A stretch of DNA of 64,000 nucleotides from Azospirillaceae bacterium (GTDB lineage Bacteria; Pseudomonadota; Alphaproteobacteria; Azospirillales; Azospirillaceae), in the NCBI GenBank assembly GCA_031291675.1, contig JARLIO010000052.1, positions 1-64,000 of the forward strand, given 5' to 3'. Positions within the stretch are counted from its first letter, which is position 1, and each line of letters starts with the position of its first letter. Below, piece after piece: positions 27,577 to 40,083 of this stretch. The notes below the pieces were generated by a model. It was not told the origin of the DNA. It saw only the letters and a program-made list of their open reading frames with translations, and searched no databases. The position numbers and the translations under genes were made by a program.

Positions 27577-28090
27577 CCGAAGGGGTCTGGCTCGGCTGTT
27601 GCCGTGATGGCGCGCAAATATGCTTACAGCCGTGAGGGCTTTTAGGCCCCGTTTCCGGCCCCGACAATTTCAATCTGTGCCCTGCGGCAAAAATGATAAG
27701 GGCTCTACCGACTTGGCGCTAAGCCTTGAAGACGCAGAGAAATCGTCTCATAAGCGGTCCCGGGCGACGTCGCGCCACACCAGAGTTGTGGCCCTTGCGT
27801 CCACCGCTACACCGCGGCGGCCCCGAGCAGGCGGGGTATCCTGACTGAGACTGGTCAGACCACGGCACAGGAGAATACGTCCACCCTCCTGACGTTTGGA
27901 GCGAGCCCCGGTCCCCCCTCGAACCTTTAAAAAAGGTTCCGGCCCGCCGCGGCTCGGCGCTCCCCGTGGCCCCGTTCAGCGTTACCGCGCCGGCGTGACC
28001 TAGCCGTCCGCGCCCCTGTCGAGGGTGAAGAACCGACTCGGGCGCCGAGCCCCGAACGTCGTCGTCGCCCGCCAACGCCCGCACATGAAA
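27577..28090 (-). other. 514 bp leader of the cytochrome-reductase operon, rich in hairpins
   Basis: No protein gene is supported. On either strand 27821-28075 folds into consecutive stems: GAACCTT/AAGGTTC (about 27920-27938) nested in GAGCC/GGCTC and GGAGC/GCTCC (27897-27964); CAGGAG/CTCCTG (about 27868-27891); CTCGG/CCGAG (about 28037-28049); CTGAC/GTCAG (about 27841-27858). As it lies upstream of the operon in the sense direction, it could be a structured leader or an independent small RNA. I could not match it to a known RNA family. Nearer the gene, TTGTCG and TAAAAG, 17 bases apart on the minus strand (about 27645-27675), may be a promoter. Confidence 0.4.
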
Positions 28091-28119
28091 CAGGCGCCGC
28101 ACAGCGATGGCGGCGCCTG
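28091..28119 (-). terminator. Intrinsic-type terminator after atpC
   Basis: CAGGCGCCGC (28091-28100) pairs perfectly over ten bases with GCGGCGCCTG (28110-28119), with a nine-base loop. On the minus strand it is followed by TTTC, a short U-run. It lies 45 bases after the atpC stop and most likely ends the atp operon. Confidence 0.7.
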
Positions 28120-28163
28120 CCAGGATCAACAGCGGGGTAACGGGACGTTGAAAAAGCTGCGGC

Positions 28164-28586
28164 TCAGTGCGACGTCGCGGCTGCGCTGTTGACGGCCTCC
28201 TGCTTGGCCTGCGCTACCGTCAACCGGACCTGGACCTCGGCGGACTCCTTGTCATCCTTGGCGTCGGCCAGATCTTCCTGCAAGGCCCGGATTTCCTCCT
28301 CGACCTTCGCCCCGTCGATCTCCGACACCGGCATCGCGTTCTCGGCCAGAACGGTTACGCCGGTTTCATTGACTTCGGCGAAACCGCCGGCGACGAACAG
28401 ACGGTCGGTGATCGCGCCATCCCGATAAACCGCGACGACACCCGGCCGGACCGTTGCGATGAACGGCGCGTGGCCGGGCAGAACACCGAAATCGCCTTCG
28501 CCGCCGGGGATGACCACCAGATCGACCGGCTGCGCGAACAGCAGCTTTTCCGGCGAGACCAGCTCGAATTCGACTTTGTCGGTCAT
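28164..28586 (-). CDS. atpC: ATP synthase F1 epsilon subunit
   Basis: A 140-residue protein. The beta-sandwich domain reads VEFELVSPEKLLFAQPVDLVVIPGGEGDFGVLPGHAPFIATVRPGVV, then a C-terminal two-helix tail (residues about 90-140). It forms part of the central rotor stalk and can inhibit ATP hydrolysis. Last gene of atpHAGDC, 53 bases after atpD. Length is normal for alphaproteobacteria. Confidence 0.96.
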   Translation of the reverse strand: MTDKVEFELVSPEKLLFAQPVDLVVIPGGEGDFGVLPGHAPFIATVRPGVVAVYRDGAITDRLFVAGGFAEVNETGVTVLAENAMPVSEIDGAKVEEEIRALQEDLADAKDDKESAEVQVRLTVAQAKQEAVNSAAATSH

Positions 28587-28639
28587 GCCCGGTTGCTCTT
28601 CTTCCGTGAGGGACTATGGGTAAAATCAGCAGCGGCGGT

Positions 28640-31026
<2,387 letters not shown>

Positions 31027-31147
31027 TGCACGCCTTCATGTCGCCGGGGTGTGTTTGATCGTCCGCCACGCCGGGCCCCCCGGCGGGCCGGGGTGCCGTC
31101 GCCGAACCCTGGGGCACGCCCGCTTGCGCCGGCGCGCCCCATGACGG

Positions 31148-32677
31148 TCAGACGAACACCTTGGCGAAGTTGTCGAGGTAGGTCTTGAGTTTCTCCTCGG
31201 TGTCCTTGGAGATCTGCTTCTCGGTCCGGATCAGGTCGAGAATGTTGGCGCCCTTGGTCCGGATGCCGTCGAGCAACTGCTGTTCGAAGCGGTTGATATC
31301 CTCAACCTTGATCTTGTCGAGATAGCCGCGGACGCCGGCGTAAATCGAAACCACCTCTTCTTCGACCGGCATCGGATGGAACTGCGCCTGCTTCAGCAAT
31401 TCCGTCAGACGGGCACCGCGGTTCAGCAGACGCTGCGTGGCGGCATCGAGATCCGAAGCGAACTGTGAGAACGCCGCCATCTCGCGATATTGGGCCAGAT
31501 CCAGCTTGATCGAGCCGGCGACCTGCTTCATCGCCTTGATCTGCGCCGCCGAGCCGACGCGGCTGACCGACAGGCCGACATTGATGGCCGGACGGATGCC
31601 ACGATAGAACAGTTCGGTTTCGAGAAAGATCTGGCCGTCGGTGATCGAGATCACGTTGGTCGGGATGTAAGCCGACACGTCGCCAGCCTGGGTTTCGATG
31701 ATCGGCAGGGCGGTCAGCGAGCCCGCGCCATGCGCGTCATTCATCTTGGCCGCGCGTTCCAGCAAACGGGAATGCAGATAGAACACGTCGCCCGGATAGG
31801 CCTCACGTCCCGGCGGCCGGCGCAGCAGCAGCGACATCTGCCGGTAGGCGACCGCCTGCTTGGACAGATCGTCATAAACGATCACGGCATGCTTGCCATT
31901 GTCGCGGAAAAATTCGCCCATGGTGCAGCCGGTATAAGCGGCCAGATATTGCAGCGGTGCCGGTTCCGAGGCCGTCGCGGCAACCACGATCGAATATTCC
32001 ATCGCGCCGGCATCTTCCAGCGACTTGACGATCTGGGCCACCGTCGAGCGCTTTTGACCGCAGGCGACATAGATGCAATAGAGCTTCTTGCTCTCGTCGG
32101 TTCCGGCGTTCGCCGCCTTCTGATTGAGGAAGGTGTCGATCACCAACGCCGTCTTGCCGGTCTGGCGATCACCGATGATCAGCTCGCGCTGACCACGGCC
32201 AATCGGCACCAGGGCGTCAATTGCCTTCAGGCCGGTCTGCATCGGTTCGTGAACCGATTTGCGCGGGATGATGCCGGGAGCCTTGACCTCGACGCGGGAC
32301 ATCTTGACGTCAACCAGCGGACCCTTGCCGTCGATCGGATTGCCGAGGCCATCGACAACACGCCCCAGCAGGCCCATGCCGACCGGAACCTCGACGATGG
32401 CGCCGGTGCGCTTGACCGTGTCGCCTTCCTTGATGTCCCGGTCATCACCGAAAATCACGACGCCGACGCTCTCGGACTCGAGATTAAGGGCCAGACCTTT
32501 GAGGCCGTTCGGGAATTCGACCATCTCACCGGCCTGGACGTTGTCCAGGCCATAGACGCGGGCGACGCCGTCGCCGACCGACAGAACCTGGCCGACCTCG
32601 GCGACATCCGCCTCGGTGCCGAAATTCGCGATCTGTTGCTTGAGGATCGCAGAGATTTCTGCAGCGCGGATTTCCAT
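31148..32677 (-). CDS. atpA: ATP synthase F1 alpha subunit
   Basis: A 509-residue protein beginning [19 protein letters not shown], the family start. The nucleotide-binding P-loop is [46 protein letters not shown] and the arginine finger region [10 protein letters not shown] are intact. It forms the alternating hexamer with beta. The ATG overlaps the atpH stop by one base. Confidence 0.98.
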   Translation of the reverse strand: MEIRAAEISAILKQQIANFGTEADVAEVGQVLSVGDGVARVYGLDNVQAGEMVEFPNGLKGLALNLESESVGVVIFGDDRDIKEGDTVKRTGAIVEVPVGMGLLGRVVDGLGNPIDGKGPLVDVKMSRVEVKAPGIIPRKSVHEPMQTGLKAIDALVPIGRGQRELIIGDRQTGKTALVIDTFLNQKAANAGTDESKKLYCIYVACGQKRSTVAQIVKSLEDAGAMEYSIVVAATASEPAPLQYLAAYTGCTMGEFFRDNGKHAVIVYDDLSKQAVAYRQMSLLLRRPPGREAYPGDVFYLHSRLLERAAKMNDAHGAGSLTALPIIETQAGDVSAYIPTNVISITDGQIFLETELFYRGIRPAINVGLSVSRVGSAAQIKAMKQVAGSIKLDLAQYREMAAFSQFASDLDAATQRLLNRGARLTELLKQAQFHPMPVEEEVVSIYAGVRGYLDKIKVEDINRFEQQLLDGIRTKGANILDLIRTEKQISKDTEEKLKTYLDNFAKVFV

Positions 32678-33249
32678 CAGCCAACCCCTTTCATGGCCAG
32701 TTGCAGCTTATTGAGCTTGGTGCGCAGGGAACTATCAACCATGCGCGATCCGACTTTGACGACCAACCCGCCCAGGATGGCCGGGTTGACGGTGACGGAG
32801 AGCGAAACCTTGCCGCCCAGGGACTGCCGCAGCGCGTCGACCAGGGCATCATGCTGGCGATCCGACAGCGGGCGCACCGCCGTGATATAGGCGACTTTCT
32901 CGCCGCGACGGAAAGCCAGATCCGCCAGGAAAGCGTCGATCATCGCCGGTAGCATGAACAAACGACGATTGCGCGCCACCAGCGCGGCGAAACGCCGGAC
33001 CAGATCGGAGACCTGCGCCGCCTGCAGCACCGCATCAAGGCCGCGGCCCTGATCAGGGCGCGACAACAGCGGACTGCGAATCAGCCGGATCAGATCCGGG
33101 CTCTCCGCCAGCATCTGCTTGAGGCTGGTTAAATCCTGGGCGGTTTGGTCGAGCGCCCGCTGTTCGTCCGCCAGCTCGAACAAAGCCGCTGCGTAGCGAC
33201 TCGCAAGCCCGGAAGCGCGTATAGCTTCGGATGCCACCTGATACCTCAA
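32677..33249 (-). CDS. atpH: ATP synthase F1 delta subunit (OSCP)
   Basis: About 190 residues. The conserved domain starts [19 protein letters not shown] and ends with [24 protein letters not shown], the typical OSCP C-terminus. The start is taken as ATG 33249; GTG 33237 is an alternative. It connects F1 to the peripheral stalk. First gene of the operon. As in most alphaproteobacteria, Fo genes are elsewhere and priA lies immediately upstream. Confidence 0.96.
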   Translation of the reverse strand: MRYQVASEAIRASGLASRYAAALFELADEQRALDQTAQDLTSLKQMLAESPDLIRLIRSPLLSRPDQGRGLDAVLQAAQVSDLVRRFAALVARNRRLFMLPAMIDAFLADLAFRRGEKVAYITAVRPLSDRQHDALVDALRQSLGGKVSLSVTVNPAILGGLVVKVGSRMVDSSLRTKLNKLQLAMKGVG

Positions 33250-33541
33250 ATATGTCCGGAGTGGACAGATGGATTGCAGAGCTTTCGAGAAGGCGAGACG
33301 TCCCGGACAAGCCCCAGATCCGAACGACGGCAGTTACCTAACACAGTCATGACAAGCGTGCAACTGCCTCGGATAATCGGCCCCGCCTTCGCCTCATCGC
33401 ACGATTTTTATGAAATATCAGCACCTTGGCGGAAAGGGGCCGCCGCCGCGACAGTTTGCGTCAAATCAAATCCTTGTTTGGCCTTGCATTCCGACGACTT
33501 CCCGCGAAGGGGCGGCATCGCGGTGTTTCACTTGATGCCAA
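33250..33541 (-). other. 292 bp between priA and atpH, probable atp promoter zone
   Basis: No gene is supported. The gap must hold the atp operon promoter unless it is cotranscribed with priA. I found no convincing -35/-10 pair; TTGCAC near 33370 with a weak -10 is the best and is not persuasive. Confidence 0.3.
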
Positions 33542-35803
33542 TCATAAGAAACCGTAGGGATCGATGTCGATCTGCAAGCGCACCGCGGGTGGCAGCGAAA
33601 CCACGCTCAGCCAGGCGGTGATCAGCCCCTGAACCGCGACGCCGCGCGGCGCCTTCAGCAACAGACGGCGCCGATGCCGGCCGCGGAGCACCGCCAGCGG
33701 CGCCGGCGCCGGGCCCAGGATCATGACATCGTCGCGGCGCGGGGCGACACGGGCCATCTGCTGCGCCGCCCGTTCGACCGCGGCCTCGTCCTCACCCGAC
33801 AAAATCAAGGCCACCAGGCGCCCGAAAGGCGGCATGCCGTGGTCGCGCCGCTGCTCCGCCTCGCTGGCCAGAAAACCGTCGCGATCGCCCGCGGCCAGCG
33901 CCACCATCACCGGATTCTCGGGCTGCCAGGTCTGCAACAACACCCGGCCCGGGCGCTCCGCCCGCCCGGCCCGGCCGGCAACCTGATGCAGCAGCTGATA
34001 GGTGCGCTCACCGGCCCGCAGATCGCCCCCGGCCAGGCCCAGATCGGCATCAACGACACCAACCAGGGTCAACAAGGGAAAATGGTGGCCCTTGGCCATG
34101 ACCTGGGTGCCGATCAGCAGGTCAACCTCGTGCCGGGCGATGCGCTGCACCAGATCCTCGATCGCATGGCGGCCGGCCAGCGTGTCACTGGTCATCAGCG
34201 CCAGACGCGCCTTGGGGAACAACGAAGCGGCCTCCTCGGCAATCCGTTCGACCCCCGGGCCGCACGCCGCCATCGCCGCCTCGGCCTCGCAGGCCGGACA
34301 GCGCTCCGGGACCGGCGCGCTGTAGCCGCAGTGGTGACATTGCAGCCGCCGCGCCTGGCGGTGTTCGACCAGCCAGGCGGTGCAATTGGGGCATTTCAGC
34401 CGAAACCCGCAGCGGCGGCACAGGGTCAGCGGGGCATAACCCCGACGATTCAGGAACAGCATCGCCTGTTCGCCGAGCGCCAGCGTTTGCGCCAGCGCGG
34501 CGCGCAGGCCGGGCGCCAGCCAGCGCCGTGCCTCCGGGGTATCGCGACGCAGATCGATCAGGTCGATCCGGGGCAGCGTGGCGCCGCCGTGGCGCGCCGG
34601 CAGTTCCAGGCGGCGATAGCGGCCGGACTCGACATTGGCCAGGGTTTCCAGCGACGGCGTCGCCGAGGCCAGGATGATCGGAATTCGCCCGAGAAAGGCC
34701 CGGGTCACCGCCATATCGCGCGCGTGATAAAGGACGCCATCGGCCTGTTTGTAGGCGGCCTCGTGCTCCTCATCGACGACGATCAGCCCCAGCCGCGCGA
34801 ACGGCAGAAACAAGGCGGAGCGGGCCCCGACGACGACCCGTGCCGTCCCCTCGGCGACCTGACGCCAGGCATCGCGGCGCTCGGCCGGCGTCAATTCGGA
34901 ATGCCAAACCACCGGCGGCGCCCCGAAGCGCTCCTGGAACCGCACGAACCATTGGCTCGACAGCGCGATTTCCGGCAACAGCACCAGCACCTGGGTCCCG
35001 GCGGCCAGCGCCGTCGCGATCGCTTCGAAATACACCTCGGTCTTTCCCGACCCGGTGACACCATCCAGCAGGACGACCTGGTAATCCGCGGCAGTGACCA
35101 TGGCACGCAGGGCGGTCGCCGACTCGGCCTGGGCCGGTGACAGAAGCGGGCCGGCACAATGCGGGTCCGGTTGCGGCGGGCGATGAACCGGATGCACCAC
35201 GACCGGCGCCAGAACGCCGGCATCGATCAGGCCACGGACCACGGACGGCGAGCAGCCCGCCGTCCGCGCCAGGTCCGGCAGGGTCCGGGCCGCCCCGTCC
35301 GCGGCCGCCCCCGGCTCAAACAGGCCGAGGATCCGGCGCCGCGCCGCGGTCAACGTCATGCCCGCGGGCAGATCAGCGGCGGCGCGACAAAACGCGGTCA
35401 CCGGCCGCGGCAGGTCGAGGGCGGGCAGCGATCCGAAGGCCATGCGCAGCACGGCGCCCACCGGGGCCATGGTGTAGTTCGCGACCCAATCGATGAAGCG
35501 GCGTTGCACCTCCGGCATCGGTGGGACCGGATAGCGGCGCGTCACCGGGCGCAGCCGGTGTTCCTCGACCTGGCCGGCGGCATCGCCCCAGACCACACCG
35601 GCGCAGCGGCGCGGTCCCAGCGGCACCTCGACATAGGCGCCCGGTTCCAGCACCAGCCCCTCGGGAACACGATAGTCATAGGGCTCGGCCAGGGGCAGCG
35701 GCAGCAGGACCCGAACCCGCGGTGATGGCGGCACTGTCGCCGGCGGCGGTGGTGCGATCGCCGACAGCAGATCGGGGGCGGAACTGGCAAGGGGCTGCGG
35801 CAT
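33542..35803 (-). CDS. priA: Primosomal replication protein N' (PriA helicase)
   Basis: A 753-residue superfamily-2 helicase. The N-terminal 3'-end-binding domain ([21 protein letters not shown]) is followed by the helicase core with [15 protein letters not shown] (Walker A), [12 protein letters not shown] (DEEH box) and SATPSLETL. The zinc-binding insert is complete ([13 protein letters not shown] ... [17 protein letters not shown]). The C-terminus ends IDIDPYGFL, as in the family. It restarts collapsed replication forks by loading DnaB. It is divergent from the DUF484 gene and upstream of atpH on the same strand. Confidence 0.96.
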   Translation of the reverse strand: MPQPLASSAPDLLSAIAPPPPATVPPSPRVRVLLPLPLAEPYDYRVPEGLVLEPGAYVEVPLGPRRCAGVVWGDAAGQVEEHRLRPVTRRYPVPPMPEVQRRFIDWVANYTMAPVGAVLRMAFGSLPALDLPRPVTAFCRAAADLPAGMTLTAARRRILGLFEPGAAADGAARTLPDLARTAGCSPSVVRGLIDAGVLAPVVVHPVHRPPQPDPHCAGPLLSPAQAESATALRAMVTAADYQVVLLDGVTGSGKTEVYFEAIATALAAGTQVLVLLPEIALSSQWFVRFQERFGAPPVVWHSELTPAERRDAWRQVAEGTARVVVGARSALFLPFARLGLIVVDEEHEAAYKQADGVLYHARDMAVTRAFLGRIPIILASATPSLETLANVESGRYRRLELPARHGGATLPRIDLIDLRRDTPEARRWLAPGLRAALAQTLALGEQAMLFLNRRGYAPLTLCRRCGFRLKCPNCTAWLVEHRQARRLQCHHCGYSAPVPERCPACEAEAAMAACGPGVERIAEEAASLFPKARLALMTSDTLAGRHAIEDLVQRIARHEVDLLIGTQVMAKGHHFPLLTLVGVVDADLGLAGGDLRAGERTYQLLHQVAGRAGRAERPGRVLLQTWQPENPVMVALAAGDRDGFLASEAEQRRDHGMPPFGRLVALILSGEDEAAVERAAQQMARVAPRRDDVMILGPAPAPLAVLRGRHRRRLLLKAPRGVAVQGLITAWLSVVSLPPAVRLQIDIDPYGFL

Positions 35804-35903
35804 CGGTTAGACTGGATCCAGGTTGATCGGGAAAGACCGTCCGGCACGACGCGCCGCACGATCGGCCTGACGACAGAGCGTAACCAGGGCTGACAAGGCC
35901 GGC

Positions 35904-36620
35904 ATGATGGCGCGAGAAAGCGGACATAGCCAACGATCAAACGACGCGCTTCGGGCGGAAGACGTCGCCGCGTTTTTGCGCCTCCATCCCGATTTCCTGA
36001 TCCAGCATGGCGACCTGATCGCCTGCCTCACGCCACCGACCCAATCGCGCGGGCCCGGCGTCGTCGATTTCCAGCATTTCATGGTCGAGCGTCTGCGCCG
36101 CGATCTGGAGGCCAGCCGCACGCAATATCACGACTTGGTGCTGACCAGCCGCGCCACCCTGAACGGCCAGAGCCGGATCCATGCCGCCGTGCTGCGCATG
36201 CTCGACGCCACCAGCTTCGAACAGTTGATCCAGACGATCACGACCGACCTGGCGCTGCTGCTGGACCTTGATGTGACCAGCCTGGTTGTCGAATCAAACG
36301 GTTCGGACCACGCGCCGGTCAACCGCTCCGGGGTGCGCGTCGTGATGCCGGGGACCGTCATGCGCTGGCTCGGGATCCACAACATTCTGGTGCAGTCGGA
36401 TATCGAAGGCGAGCCGACCCTGTTCGGCCCCGGCGCCGGGCTGGTCCGCTCGATGGCGCTGTTGCGCCTGCGGATCAGTCCGGAAACCCCCGAAGGCGTG
36501 CTGGCCCTGGGATCACGCGACCCGGTGATGTTTCCCCACAGCACGGGAACCGAATTGCTGAACTTTCTGGCCCGGGCGGTCGAACGTTCGATCCGCGGCT
36601 GGCTCGACCTGCCGGCATGA
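35904..36620 (+). CDS. DUF484 family protein
   Basis: A 238-residue protein. The start is marked by LRAEDVAAFLRLHPDFLIQHGDLIA (in part), the DUF484 signature, followed by a coiled coil and a GAF-like domain (residues about 85-230). The function is unproven. In proteobacteria it is found upstream of xerC, as here, where the genes overlap as ATGA. An ATG at 35907 is an equally plausible start. Confidence 0.9.
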   Translation: MMARESGHSQRSNDALRAEDVAAFLRLHPDFLIQHGDLIACLTPPTQSRGPGVVDFQHFMVERLRRDLEASRTQYHDLVLTSRATLNGQSRIHAAVLRMLDATSFEQLIQTITTDLALLLDLDVTSLVVESNGSDHAPVNRSGVRVVMPGTVMRWLGIHNILVQSDIEGEPTLFGPGAGLVRSMALLRLRISPETPEGVLALGSRDPVMFPHSTGTELLNFLARAVERSIRGWLDLPA

Positions 36621-37588
36621 CCGGCGCGAAAGGCACCCCGGTGGCGCCCGCGCTCGGTTTCTCGGCCGCCCCGGACGTCCTGGACGCCCTCGCGGCGTGG
36701 CGGCGCTGGCTGGAACATGAACGCCACGCCTCGCCGCATACGCTGACGGCCTACAGCGCCGATATCGGCATGTTCCTGGACTTCCTGACCGACCATTTGG
36801 GCAAATTACCCGCTCTCAACGATCTGGGCGACGCCGGGCTGGTGGACTTTCGCGCCTGGCTGTCGCGACGGGCCGCGGACGGACTGGCCCGCAGCAGCCG
36901 GGCGCGCGAGCTGTCGAGTGTGCGCAGCCTGTTCCGCTGGCTCGACCGCTCCGGCCGTCTGCACAACCCGGCGGTGACCCTGGTGCGCAGCCCCAAGCTG
37001 CCGCGGCCGATGCCCCGGCCGCTGACCGAGCAGGATGCCATCGGGCTGCTGGACACTGCCGCGGAACTGCAGGACAGCCCCTGGATTGCCAAACGCGATG
37101 GCGCGCTGTTCACCCTGCTCTATGGCTGCGGCCTGCGCATTGACGAGGCCCTGTCGCTCGACCGCGATCAGGTCCCGTTCGGCGAGACCCTGACGGTGCT
37201 GGGCAAAGGGCGCAAGCAGCGCGTGGTTCCGGTGCTGCCGGCGGTCGCCGCCGCGGTTGAGGCCTATCTGGCGGCGTGTCCCTTCGCGACACAAGCCAAC
37301 ATGCCGCTGTTCCTGGGCGCCCGCGGCGGCCGGCTGGCCGCGGGCGTCGCCCAGAAGCAGATCCGCCGCATCCGCGCGGTGATGGGCCTGCCCGACAGCG
37401 TGACCCCCCATGCCCTGCGTCACAGCTTCGCCACCCATCTGCTGGCGGCCGGCAGCGATCTGCGGGTGATCCAGGACCTGCTGGGCCACGCCTCGCTTTC
37501 GACGACCCAGCGTTATACCGATGTTGACGTTGAGTCCCTGCTGGAGATCTACCAGTCCGCGCATCCCAGAGCCCGCCGCGACCCCTGA
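36617..37588 (+). CDS. xerC: Tyrosine recombinase XerC
   Basis: A 323-residue protein with an N-terminal SAM-like core-binding domain (LAAWRRWLEHERHASPHTLTAY) and a C-terminal catalytic domain: GCGLRIDEALSL (first Arg), GKGRKQRVVP (Lys), PHALRHSFATHLLAAGSDLRVIQDLLGHASL (His-Arg and His, in part) and the nucleophile Tyr in TTQRYTDV. It resolves chromosome dimers at dif with XerD. Its position after DUF484 argues for the housekeeping enzyme rather than a phage integrase. Confidence 0.93.
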   Translation: MTGAKGTPVAPALGFSAAPDVLDALAAWRRWLEHERHASPHTLTAYSADIGMFLDFLTDHLGKLPALNDLGDAGLVDFRAWLSRRAADGLARSSRARELSSVRSLFRWLDRSGRLHNPAVTLVRSPKLPRPMPRPLTEQDAIGLLDTAAELQDSPWIAKRDGALFTLLYGCGLRIDEALSLDRDQVPFGETLTVLGKGRKQRVVPVLPAVAAAVEAYLAACPFATQANMPLFLGARGGRLAAGVAQKQIRRIRAVMGLPDSVTPHALRHSFATHLLAAGSDLRVIQDLLGHASLSTTQRYTDVDVESLLEIYQSAHPRARRDP

Positions 37589-37630
37589 GGGGCGTTGCGG
37601 GGCAAGGAAGAGCCGCTTTCCCCCGCCCGC

Positions 37631-39085
37631 CTACCAGCCCCAGAACAGCAGTGCCCAGCTCGCCACACCCAGCGCCGCGGCACCGGTCATCGCGGCCGTT
37701 GCGGCGATCCGGCGCAACCGCTGGCCATAGCGGCCGCTGACGCGCCAGGCCAGGCCCGCCGACCACAGCAAGGCCCCCGCCAGCAGCGCCAGACGCAGTG
37801 CGCCCAGCCCCGGGATGACCACGCCCTCGCCCCGCAGCAAACTCACGGTCTGCATCGACAATCCCAAAAAAATGCCGCAGCCGGCGACCGGGATCAGGGC
37901 CTGGACCAGATGGTGAAACCGCGGCCAGGACCAGGGCCCGAGCAGCCGGGTCGCCAGCCCGACCAGCGCGCCCAGGCCCAGCGTCATCACCGCCGCGGTC
38001 GCCGCGACATAGGCCAGCAGCACGGCGCCGTCGAGCACGGTCATGACATCGCTCTGCGCCGGATAGTCGGTCAGCAACCACCAGGGCAGCGTCCATTCCA
38101 CCGGCCCGACCACATCGTGATCGATCAACGCGGTCGCGACGACATCCTTGAGCGCCAGAAACCACGGGCTGGCCGACCAATGGAACGCGCCCACGGCAAT
38201 GCCGAGCATCCCGACCAGGATCAGCACCGATTCCCAGGGATTGGTCTGGCGTCCGGCCACGGCGACGATCTCCCGACCCGGGATCCGCGCCGACAGGGTC
38301 ACGGCATCGCGAAAGCCGGCGCAGCGGCCGCACATATGGCAGGGACCGGCGCTCTCCATGGTGCGGATCGGCACCAGCGGTGCACAGTTGATCCGCTCGG
38401 CCGGGTGGGGCTGATGTGCTTGCGATTCCGCCCAGCGCTCACCATCAACGCGGTAATGGAACGGTGCCAATTTCGACAACAGGGCAAACACGCCGTTGAC
38501 CGGGCACAGATAGCGGCACCACACCCGCTTGTTGCGGCCATACCACCAGCCGACCGCGATCGCCCCCAGAGTCGAGCCGCCCAGGATCAGCAGCACCGGT
38601 TTGGGATATTGATAAACGCTGACCAGTTGGCCATAGACCGTGGTGCAGGCGAAGGCGACGAAGGGCCAGCCGCGCCACATCAGCCAGCGCGGCACGGCAC
38701 GACCCCGCCCGTAGCCGCTGACAAATTCGGTCAGCGCCCCCTCGGGGCAGAAAAAACCGCACCAGGCCCGGCCGACCACGACCATGCTCAGCAGCACGAA
38801 CGGCCACCACACGCCCCAAAAGGCGAACTGGGCGAAAACCGTCAGATTGTTCCAGACATGCGCGGTCCGGGGTGGCAAGGGCAACAGGGCCGGTGCCGCG
38901 ACCAGGACCAGATAAACCGCGACAACCGCCCATTGCGCCGCACGGATCCGGCGCTGGTTGCGCCGCAGCGCTTCACCAAGACGCGCCAGCCAGCCCGGCC
39001 GGGTCGCCGGCGGGCCCCGGTCGCACAGCGTCGGCGCACTATCGGGCGACAATGAGAATCCCCGGTCCGCCCGGCTGAAAATCAT
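37631..39085 (-). CDS. ftrD: FtrD-like membrane iron-sulfur protein of the P19 iron-uptake system
   Basis: A 484-residue NapH/COG0348-type membrane protein. The N-terminal half has several transmembrane segments and the cysteine motifs GRAWCGFFCPEGAL and RVWCRYLCPVNGVF. GPCHMCGRCAGF adds a further cysteine group. The C-terminal half has about five more membrane segments. In FtrABCD systems this component is thought to pass electrons to the periplasmic P19/cupredoxin pair. Its start overlaps ftrB by 47 bases. A frame for the FTR1-type permease (FtrC), normally between ftrB and ftrD, is absent. Confidence 0.82.
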   Translation of the reverse strand: MIFSRADRGFSLSPDSAPTLCDRGPPATRPGWLARLGEALRRNQRRIRAAQWAVVAVYLVLVAAPALLPLPPRTAHVWNNLTVFAQFAFWGVWWPFVLLSMVVVGRAWCGFFCPEGALTEFVSGYGRGRAVPRWLMWRGWPFVAFACTTVYGQLVSVYQYPKPVLLILGGSTLGAIAVGWWYGRNKRVWCRYLCPVNGVFALLSKLAPFHYRVDGERWAESQAHQPHPAERINCAPLVPIRTMESAGPCHMCGRCAGFRDAVTLSARIPGREIVAVAGRQTNPWESVLILVGMLGIAVGAFHWSASPWFLALKDVVATALIDHDVVGPVEWTLPWWLLTDYPAQSDVMTVLDGAVLLAYVAATAAVMTLGLGALVGLATRLLGPWSWPRFHHLVQALIPVAGCGIFLGLSMQTVSLLRGEGVVIPGLGALRLALLAGALLWSAGLAWRVSGRYGQRLRRIAATAAMTGAAALGVASWALLFWGW

Positions 39086-39419
39086 CGAAGAAGAGATACG
39101 CGCCGGCCGACAAACGACGGATCACCAGGACGGCATGTCCACCCGGGGTCACCATTTTTTCCAGATGCATGTCGGAATTTTCCAATTCCGCAGGCGACGT
39201 TCCGGTGTTCGTGATCGCAATGCGAAAGGGCGTGTCGGCGGGAACTTCCAGCCGCGACGGTGAGATCGCCCCGTCCTTCATCTCGACCATGAACACCGGG
39301 AGATCATCGGCGTGACCTTTCACCACGGCGGCCATGACCAGGCCAAGGGCCAACAGCAGTGCGACAGTCCAGGTCCGCCGGATTGCGGCAACCGGCGCCC
39401 TCGACGATAATTTTACCAT
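39039..39419 (-). CDS. ftrB: Cupredoxin-domain protein FtrB-like
   Basis: A 126-residue exported protein: basic start, hydrophobic signal (TVALLLALGLVMAAVV), then a cupredoxin-like domain (FMVEMKDGAISPSRLEVPADTPFRIAITNTGTSPAELENSD in part; FDDFQPGGPG). It resembles the EfeO N-terminal/FtrB class, proposed to bind or oxidise iron or copper in the periplasm. It follows ftrA by 47 bases on the same strand. Confidence 0.82.
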   Translation of the reverse strand: MVKLSSRAPVAAIRRTWTVALLLALGLVMAAVVKGHADDLPVFMVEMKDGAISPSRLEVPADTPFRIAITNTGTSPAELENSDMHLEKMVTPGGHAVLVIRRLSAGAYLFFDDFQPGGPGILIVAR

Positions 39420-39466
39420 GACAGGCCTCCATCGCGCCGTGGTGGGGGTCAGAGTCCGCAGTCGGC

Positions 39467-40018
39467 CTAATAGCCGCCCTTCTTGCCAACGCCGGCATAG
39501 GTGAAGTCATAATCGACGGTGATCGGCGTGAACCACGGACCGACCCCGGTTTCCTTGTCGACATGGCGGCCGAAATGCGCGTGCGCATTGGCGGTGGGCG
39601 GCAGAATCGTCAATTCGAGCTCGTATTTGCCCGCGCCCATCATCTTGACATTGTCGCCGTAATGCGGACCGTCATTGGCAACCATCGGCATCAAATCGCC
39701 GGACAGGGTTTCGGTGGTCCCGACTTTCGACAGTTTGTACTTGACCACGAGATAGGGCAGCCACTCGCCTTCGGGGAATCCCGTGGCATTGTCCTTGACC
39801 GCGTGGATGTCGGCTTCAAGATGGACGTCCGAATCGGCGGCGGGGCGCATGACGTCGGGGGGATCCATTTCGATGGGCTGGAGATAGACCGCACCCAGCT
39901 CCATACCCTGGACCGTTTTGGCTTCGCCGATCGGATATTCCTTGGCCGACGCCGCGCTGACGCCGCCCGCCAGAATCAACCCGGCGGCGGCGATGGTCGG
40001 AAGATGAAAACGCATCAA
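39467..40018 (-). CDS. ftrA: Periplasmic P19-type iron-binding protein (FtrA/Tpd)
   Basis: A 183-residue protein with a cleaved signal (LILAGGVSAASAKEYPIG). Typical P19 features: ELGAVYLQPIEMDP, SDVHLEADIHAVKDN (conserved His and Glu ligands), GEWLPYLVVKY, MPMVANDGPHYGDNVKMMGAGKY and HAHFGRHVDKETGVGPWF. P19 dimers bind copper and iron and supply iron to the uptake complex. First gene of ftrA-ftrB-ftrD. A Fur-like operator lies 45 bases upstream. Confidence 0.93.
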   Translation of the reverse strand: MMRFHLPTIAAAGLILAGGVSAASAKEYPIGEAKTVQGMELGAVYLQPIEMDPPDVMRPAADSDVHLEADIHAVKDNATGFPEGEWLPYLVVKYKLSKVGTTETLSGDLMPMVANDGPHYGDNVKMMGAGKYELELTILPPTANAHAHFGRHVDKETGVGPWFTPITVDYDFTYAGVGKKGGY

Positions 40019-40062
40019 AACTCTCCTCGGCAGAATAAGGTGCCGGTTTCGGCGGCACGGTC

Positions 40063-40083
40063 TGCAAGTAAGAATTATTCGCA
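40063..40083 (-). promoter_or_regulatory. Candidate Fur operator upstream of the P19 operon
   Basis: A 21-base imperfect dyad with outer arms TGC and GCA and the core GAATTATTC, embedded in TAAGAATTATTCGCA. It matches ten of fourteen defined positions of the 7-1-7 Fur box (TGATAATNATTATCA). Position just ahead of ftrA supports repression by iron-loaded Fur. Confidence 0.5.

Noticed and set aside
27719-28129. 136-codon minus-strand frame in the structured leader
   Set aside because: No ribosome site, low-complexity residues, and it spans the atpC terminator and several hairpins; the RNA structure better explains the region.
36617-37588. Phage or island integrase
   Set aside because: Its place after DUF484 and its length fit chromosomal XerC; no att site or tRNA is adjacent.
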